Made by a program: the position numbers and the translations under genes. From positions 1 through 53,374 of the forward strand of contig UPZA01000013.1 of assembly GCA_900538575.1 (NCBI GenBank): a DNA stretch of 53,374 nucleotides. The letters are read 5' to 3'. Under the pieces are notes generated by a model that worked only from the letters and a program-made list of their open reading frames with translations, was not told where the DNA came from and ran no database searches. This stretch comes from an uncultured Ruminococcus sp. (GTDB lineage Bacteria > Bacillota > Clostridia > Oscillospirales > Ruminococcaceae). Of this stretch, positions 50,962 through 53,374 are shown piece after piece (position 1 is the first letter of the stretch; each line of letters begins with the position of its first letter).

Positions 50962-51051
50962 ACTAACCTCCATTCCGCCGCTGATAGTAATATAGCATAG
51001 AATTTTTCTCCAGAAATTAAATTAATATGCAGTTCAAAATCTTTTATTTTA

Positions 51052-51080
51052 ATTATAGCATATATTGTATACTTCGTCAA
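51052..51080 (-). promoter_or_regulatory. Promoter of the FIST-EAL gene
   Basis: Minus strand TTGACG (51075-51080), 17-base spacer, TATAAT (51052-51057); leader of about 85 bases. Confidence 0.72.
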
Positions 51081-51210
51081 TTTTTCTTACCATTATTAAT
51101 TTAATTTTATCATATTTCACAATTTAGCTTACAATATATATGCAAATTAACTATTGTCTTCTAATTTTAACAAGCGCAAATAATTTAACATATTAAAATT
51201 AAATTATGTA

Positions 51211-51239
51211 TTGACATCTAAAAAAAATTGTGATATAAT
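51211..51239 (+). promoter_or_regulatory. Promoter of tRNA-Leu
   Basis: TTGACA (51211-51216), exactly 17 bases, TATAAT (51234-51239): full consensus, as expected for a stable RNA gene. Confidence 0.85.
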
Positions 51240-51277
51240 ATTAAAGTTGTTGGTTGAAGATATAATCTTTTTAATAT

Positions 51278-51362
51278 GCAGGTGTGGCGAAATTGGCAGA
51301 CGCGCCAGATTTAGGTTCTGGTTCCGAGAGGAGTGCAGGTTCAATTCCTGTCACCTGTACCA
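51278..51362 (+). tRNA. tRNA-Leu, anticodon UAG
   Basis: An 85-base class II tRNA. The acceptor GCAGGTG pairs with CACCTGT (with a G-U end pair); the anticodon stem CCAGA/TCTGG encloses loop TTTAGGT, giving anticodon TAG; a long variable arm (TTCCGAGAGGAG) and T arm GCAGG-TTCAATT-CCTGT follow; CCA is encoded. It has its own consensus promoter and terminator. Its 3' end borders the accessory region, a common attachment site for mobile elements. Confidence 0.96.
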
Positions 51363-51369
51363 ACGTGAA

Positions 51370-51410
51370 TACGCCCTTTGAAGTAATTCAGAGGGCGTTA
51401 TTTTTTATTT
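51370..51410 (+). terminator. Terminator of tRNA-Leu
   Basis: Stem ACGCCCTTTGAA / TTCAGAGGGCGT with loop GTAA, followed by TATTTTTTATTT. Confidence 0.88.
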
Positions 51411-51526
51411 AAAAATCAAAATAGTGCGCCGTTTATATAAAAAGCTATTGAAAACGGCTGGAAGTAATATCTATATTTGGTAACTCCTTTTTATTTTATT
51501 TGGGTTTCTCCCTTGACTGTATCTAT

Positions 51527-51555
51527 ATTATACACTATTTCCCGTGATTAGTCAA
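51527..51555 (-). promoter_or_regulatory. Orphan leftward promoter
   Basis: Minus strand TTGACT (51550-51555), 17-base spacer, TATAAT (51527-51532). The downstream leader shares an identical 23-base segment with the HIRAN-gene leader and has a ribosome-binding site, but no start codon or gene follows before tRNA-Leu. Confidence 0.6.
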
Positions 51556-51618
51556 TTGCCAATGTACACAAACATTCACGGAAAATAATGTATATATTGT
51601 ACATTGAAATCCGTGAAT
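51542..51618. repeat. Three operator-like CCGTGAAT repeats
   Basis: CCGTGATT (51542-51549), ATTCACGGA (51574-51582, opposite orientation) and TCCGTGAAT (51610-51618). The first lies in the spacer of the leftward promoter, the last in the spacer of the rightward promoter. Probably the binding sites of the HTH protein encoded next. Confidence 0.6.
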
Positions 51619-51632
51619 AATTGTGATATAAT
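51604..51632 (+). promoter_or_regulatory. Promoter of the HTH-zeta kinase pair
   Basis: TTGAAA (51604-51609), 17-base spacer, TATAAT (51627-51632), with an operator-like repeat at the start of the spacer. Confidence 0.7.
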
Positions 51633-51687
51633 GATAATGGGATAAAATAAGGTTAAAATAATATCGCAACATAAAAGGAGAATTATA

Positions 51688-51897
51688 ATGCCGATAAAAT
51701 ATAATAAATTATTAGCTTTAATGAAAGAAAAAGGATTGACCACATATAAAATCAGACAAGAAAATATTATTTCTCAAAGTGCATTAACGGCTATAAAAAA
51801 TGGTAAGAGCGTTACTACTGAAACAATATCCAAACTCTGTAAAGCGTTAGACTGCCAGCCTGGTGACATTATGGAGTATGTGGAGGACAAAGAATGA
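51688..51897 (+). CDS. Small helix-turn-helix regulator, putative antitoxin
   Basis: A 69-residue Cro/C1-type HTH protein of the YozG-like group: KYNKLLALMKEKGLTTYKIRQENIISQSALTAIKNGKSVTTETISKLCKALDCQPGDIMEYV, essentially one DNA-binding domain. AAAGGAG lies before the ATG. It overlaps the next gene by four bases (ATGA), so both are coupled. It probably binds the CCGTGAAT repeats upstream. The arrangement resembles a toxin-antitoxin pair with a regulator in place of epsilon; neutralisation of the kinase is only inferred. Confidence 0.88.
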   Translation: MPIKYNKLLALMKEKGLTTYKIRQENIISQSALTAIKNGKSVTTETISKLCKALDCQPGDIMEYVEDKE

Positions 51898-52457
51898 AGA
51901 TATATACAATAATCGGCGGAGTTAACGGCGTAGGCAAAAGCAGTCTTACTGGAGTTTTAGCTGCGGAAAGTAATGATTTAGGCGTTATTATTGATACTGA
52001 TAAAATAACCGCTGCATTAGGCGGAGATAGAATAAGGGGCGGTAAAGAAGCAATTAAACGTATTAATAACAGTCTTAAAATGGGAATTAATCTTACACAA
52101 GAAACAACACTTTCCGGCTCTCGCACGTTGAAAACTATAAAAAAAGCAAGAGAACTTGATTATTTTATACGTCTTTATTATATCGGGGTTAATTCTGCTG
52201 ATGAAAGCATTAAACGTATAAAGAATCGTGTCGAAAAGGGAGGGCATGATATTCCGGAACAAGACGTTAAACGAAGATATAACAAACGCTTTGAAGATTT
52301 AGCAAATATTCTGCCTTACTGTAATGAAGTTAAGCTTTATGATAATGAAAACGGATTTGTTGAAAAAGCTGAGTATAGAAATGGTGAATTATTAACCAAA
52401 AATAAAGATGTTCCAGAATGGATAAAAAGTTTGAAGCAATATTTAGATAATAAATAA
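51894..52457 (+). CDS. Zeta-toxin-like P-loop kinase
   Basis: A 187-residue P-loop kinase with Walker A in IIGGVNGVGKSSLTG, an Asp in IIDTDKI, QETTLSG and the zeta-like RVEKGGHDIPEQDVKRRYNKRFEDLANIL, which carries the basic residues of the zeta fold. Zeta toxins phosphorylate UDP-N-acetylglucosamine and stop wall synthesis; close relatives without toxicity also exist. It is coupled to the HTH gene and ends at a terminator. No epsilon antitoxin is seen. Toxin function is possible, not shown. Confidence 0.8.
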   Translation: MKIYTIIGGVNGVGKSSLTGVLAAESNDLGVIIDTDKITAALGGDRIRGGKEAIKRINNSLKMGINLTQETTLSGSRTLKTIKKARELDYFIRLYYIGVNSADESIKRIKNRVEKGGHDIPEQDVKRRYNKRFEDLANILPYCNEVKLYDNENGFVEKAEYRNGELLTKNKDVPEWIKSLKQYLDNK

Positions 52458-52463
52458 AATTAA

Positions 52464-52497
52464 GGAGCAGGAATAAACCTGCTCCGATTTTTATTTT
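52464..52497 (+). terminator. Terminator of the HTH-zeta unit
   Basis: Perfect 8-bp stem GGAGCAGG / CCTGCTCC (52464-52471, 52478-52485) followed by GATTTTTATTTT. Confidence 0.88.
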
Positions 52498-52505
52498 AAA
52501 GGGTA

Positions 52506-52621
52506 CGTGACAAAAAGGACAGAAAGGACAAAACTGTCATAAGCGGCTTATTTACGTGTTTTACAGCTTAATATAAAAATGTGACAATGCGTGACAAAAT
52601 TTACTTGAAACGTGACAAAAA
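52506..52621. repeat. Four direct repeats of GTGACAA
   Basis: CGTGACAAAA at 52506, GTGACAA at 52581, CGTGACAAAA at 52590 and CGTGACAAAA at 52611, between the zeta terminator and the HIRAN gene stop. The last three GTGACAA cores start 10 and 21 bases apart, close to one and two helical turns. They could be protein-binding sites or the decayed end of a repetitive element. Confidence 0.5.
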
Positions 52622-52634
52622 TCACTTTATTTAA

Positions 52635-53066
52635 TCACAATTTTATGTTGATTCTTACCCCGTAGTTTTCCAGCTCTCCATGTCCTCCAACGATTGAAAG
52701 AGTGTCGGCATTAACATTTATACCCTTGTCCATTAAGGCGGCTATAACGCTTGCTACGGCTTTCGGGAGATACCCTATTACTGCACTGACCTTCCCCTTA
52801 ACTGCGGCTGTAACCGTTATAGCGTTTCTGTCAAAGGCATTCAGACGGTCACGGATAAGCTTAACAGCAATATCAGCAGGATTGTATTTGCAAAGGAGCT
52901 GGAGAACATTTTGACGGTTATCGAATGATGTGCCGTTTACCTTAGTTTTCAATGCTCTGTAACGAATCAGCTTCCAGGCGGTTATCATTGCATTGGCTCT
53001 TACATAACCTTGGCCGACCAATCTGTTAGCTATTCTCATAACCTTGCTCCTGATGTCCTTTAACAT
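52635..53066 (-). CDS. Stand-alone HIRAN-domain protein
   Basis: 143 residues. Residues about 40-125 match the HIRAN pattern: VNGTSFDNRQNVLQLL, LIRDRLNAFDRNAITVTA, then VSAVIGYLPKAVASVIAALMDKG. HIRAN domains occur in HLTF-type helicases, where they bind 3' single-strand ends, and as small separate proteins in bacteria and mobile elements. The N-terminus (KVMRIANRLVGQGYVRANAMITAWKLIR) is a basic helical segment I do not recognise. The ATG at 53066 has AAAGGAGG upstream. It is transcribed from a promoter overlapped by palindromic operators, divergent from an RHH-like gene, with four direct repeats just beyond its end. Role unknown; nucleic-acid binding is likely. Confidence 0.72.
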   Translation of the reverse strand: MLKDIRSKVMRIANRLVGQGYVRANAMITAWKLIRYRALKTKVNGTSFDNRQNVLQLLCKYNPADIAVKLIRDRLNAFDRNAITVTAAVKGKVSAVIGYLPKAVASVIAALMDKGINVNADTLSIVGGHGELENYGVRINIKL

Positions 53067-53098
53067 AACGGTTTACCTCCTTTTTTAATTCAGCCGTT

Positions 53099-53121
53099 CC
53101 CTTGACTGTATCTATATTATA
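53099..53121. repeat. 23-base exact repeat shared with 51510-51532
   Basis: Both copies run from CCCTTGACTG to the -10 complement ATTATA and cover the -10 box and first transcribed bases of two leftward promoters. Flanking sequences differ on both sides. Confidence 0.85.
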
Positions 53122-53144
53122 GCATATCGAATGCAATATATCAA
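53116..53144 (-). promoter_or_regulatory. Promoter of the HIRAN gene
   Basis: Minus strand TTGATA (53139-53144), 17-base spacer, TATAAT (53116-53121). The spacer is almost filled by operator copy 1. Confidence 0.72.
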
Positions 53145-53205
53145 TTAGCATAATACACAAATATATTGAATGCAATATGTGAATTTTGTATATTGCATTC
53201 AATAT
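53124..53205. repeat. Three palindromic operators ATATTG-N4-CAATAT
   Basis: 16-base copies at 53124-53139 (one mismatch, ATATCG), 53163-53178 and 53190-53205 (inverted orientation of the central AATG). Copy 1 overlaps the leftward promoter and copy 3 the rightward -35; copy 2 lies between. Classic layout of a divergent, autoregulated switch. Confidence 0.8.
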
Positions 53206-53221
53206 GTAGTTATGATATAAT
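53193..53221 (+). promoter_or_regulatory. Promoter of the RHH-like gene
   Basis: TTGCAT (53193-53198), 17-base spacer, TATAAT (53216-53221). Confidence 0.6.
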
Positions 53222-53246
53222 ATAAGTATAGAAAGAGGGTGTATAC

Positions 53247-53374
53247 ATGGCTCCCGCAAGTAAGGCACAGCAAAAAGCAGTAGCTAAATACATGAAAGAA
53301 AACTATGACGTTTTTCAAATCAGAATGCCTAAAGGCAAAAAAGATATAATAAAGACTGCTGCCGAAAATCAGGG
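53247..53374 (+). CDS. Ribbon-helix-helix-like regulator, cut by window edge
   Basis: The first 42 residues are visible: MAPASKAQQKAVAKYMKENYD then VFQIRMPKGKKDIIKTAAENQG. This SKAQQKAVxKYxKENYDxxxxxxPKG pattern is familiar from small Arc/CopG-like proteins on Firmicute mobile elements; the strand after ENYD followed by a helix fits the fold. GAGGG lies about 8 bases before the ATG. It faces away from the HIRAN gene and probably binds the three palindromes between them. Confidence 0.7.
   Translation, partial: MAPASKAQQKAVAKYMKENYDVFQIRMPKGKKDIIKTAAENQ

Larger units (their letters stand above)
50962..51277. other. AT-rich gap between the EAL gene and tRNA-Leu
   Basis: A 316-base gap that holds the leftward EAL-gene promoter and the rightward tRNA promoter. 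The stretch 51081-51210 is AT-rich with no readable feature. Confidence 0.7.
51363..51687. other. Regulatory gap between tRNA-Leu and the HTH gene
   Basis: 325 bases holding the tRNA terminator, a leftward promoter with a ribosome-binding site (AAAAAGGAG, 51486-51494 region) but no following gene, three CCGTGAAT-type repeats and the rightward HTH promoter. A spaced GCCGTTT/AAACGGC repeat lies near 51429-51466. No ORF of note. Confidence 0.65.

Noticed and set aside
53163..53205. CRISPR-like reading of the ATATTG palindromes
   Set aside because: Only three short copies with unequal spacing, sitting on two promoters; an operator array is the better explanation.
1..53374. CRISPR arrays, insertion sequences, rRNA genes
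   Set aside because: No regularly spaced repeats, transposase-like proteins or rRNA sequence were seen anywhere in the window.

Overview
The window looks like a chromosomal segment from an anaerobic, endospore-forming, low-to-medium G+C Firmicute of class Clostridia, most likely Oscillospirales/Ruminococcaceae-like. The support is a sporulation gene set (yunB, spoIIGA-sigE-sigG, yabP-yabQ, spoIIE), PolC, the short HisG plus HisZ form, a GlgC/GlgD glycogen system, pyruvate formate-lyase and FeoB with its Cys-rich partner. The taxonomic call is inference from gene content.

Layout, left to right. 1-995 (minus) is the end of a phage-type lysis cassette: XhlA-like protein, holin-like protein and an amidase cut by the window edge. 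1190-2736 (minus) holds yunB and a Cys-rich clostridial protein. 2890-10966 (minus) is a complete histidine operon, hisZ-G-D-C-B-H-A-F-I-E, with its own promoter just after polC. 11030-18617 (minus) is ispC-rseP-ispG-polC. 18710-21565 (minus) is cdsA, uppS, frr and pyrH, transcribed pyrH first. 21669-26369 (minus) holds a DacF-like carboxypeptidase, a SpoIVFB-like M50 protease with a small membrane partner, sigG, sigE and spoIIGA. 26546-28993 (minus) is feoA-feoB and a Cys-rich FeoB partner. 29304-32549 (mostly plus) has an iron alcohol dehydrogenase and yabP-yabQ-divIC-yabR. 32663-41185 holds a lone FeoA domain protein and a glycogen cluster with two branching enzymes (one plus, one minus), glgA, glgD and glgC. 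41346-48363 carries spoIIE, rsmA, a dCMP deaminase and pflB-pflA. 48460-50961 (minus) is a FIST/EAL signalling protein. A tRNA-Leu at 51278-51362 marks the start of an accessory region to the right edge: an HTH-zeta kinase pair, a stand-alone HIRAN-domain protein and a divergent ribbon-helix-helix-like gene.

Promoters and terminators are unusually readable, with many TTGACA-like/TATAAT-like pairs spaced by exactly 17 bases. The spoIIGA and spoIIE promoters instead have -35-like and -10 elements 21 bases apart, the arrangement known for Spo0A-activated promoters in Bacillus. The spoIVFB-like operon has a sigma-E-like promoter. Together these suggest the order Spo0A -> SpoIIGA/SigE and SpoIIE -> SigE-driven mother-cell genes (M50 protease, probably yabPQ).

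The least ordinary part is 51363-53374. Two divergent control regions share an identical 23-base promoter/leader segment but carry different operator repeats: three copies of a CCGTGAAT-type element at one, three copies of a 16-base ATATTG-N4-CAATAT palindrome at the other. One leftward promoter drives the HIRAN gene; the other has a ribosome-binding site but no gene. This suggests a cassette-like, regulator-swapping HIRAN module beside a tRNA gene, and it is the best candidate for an undescribed system here.
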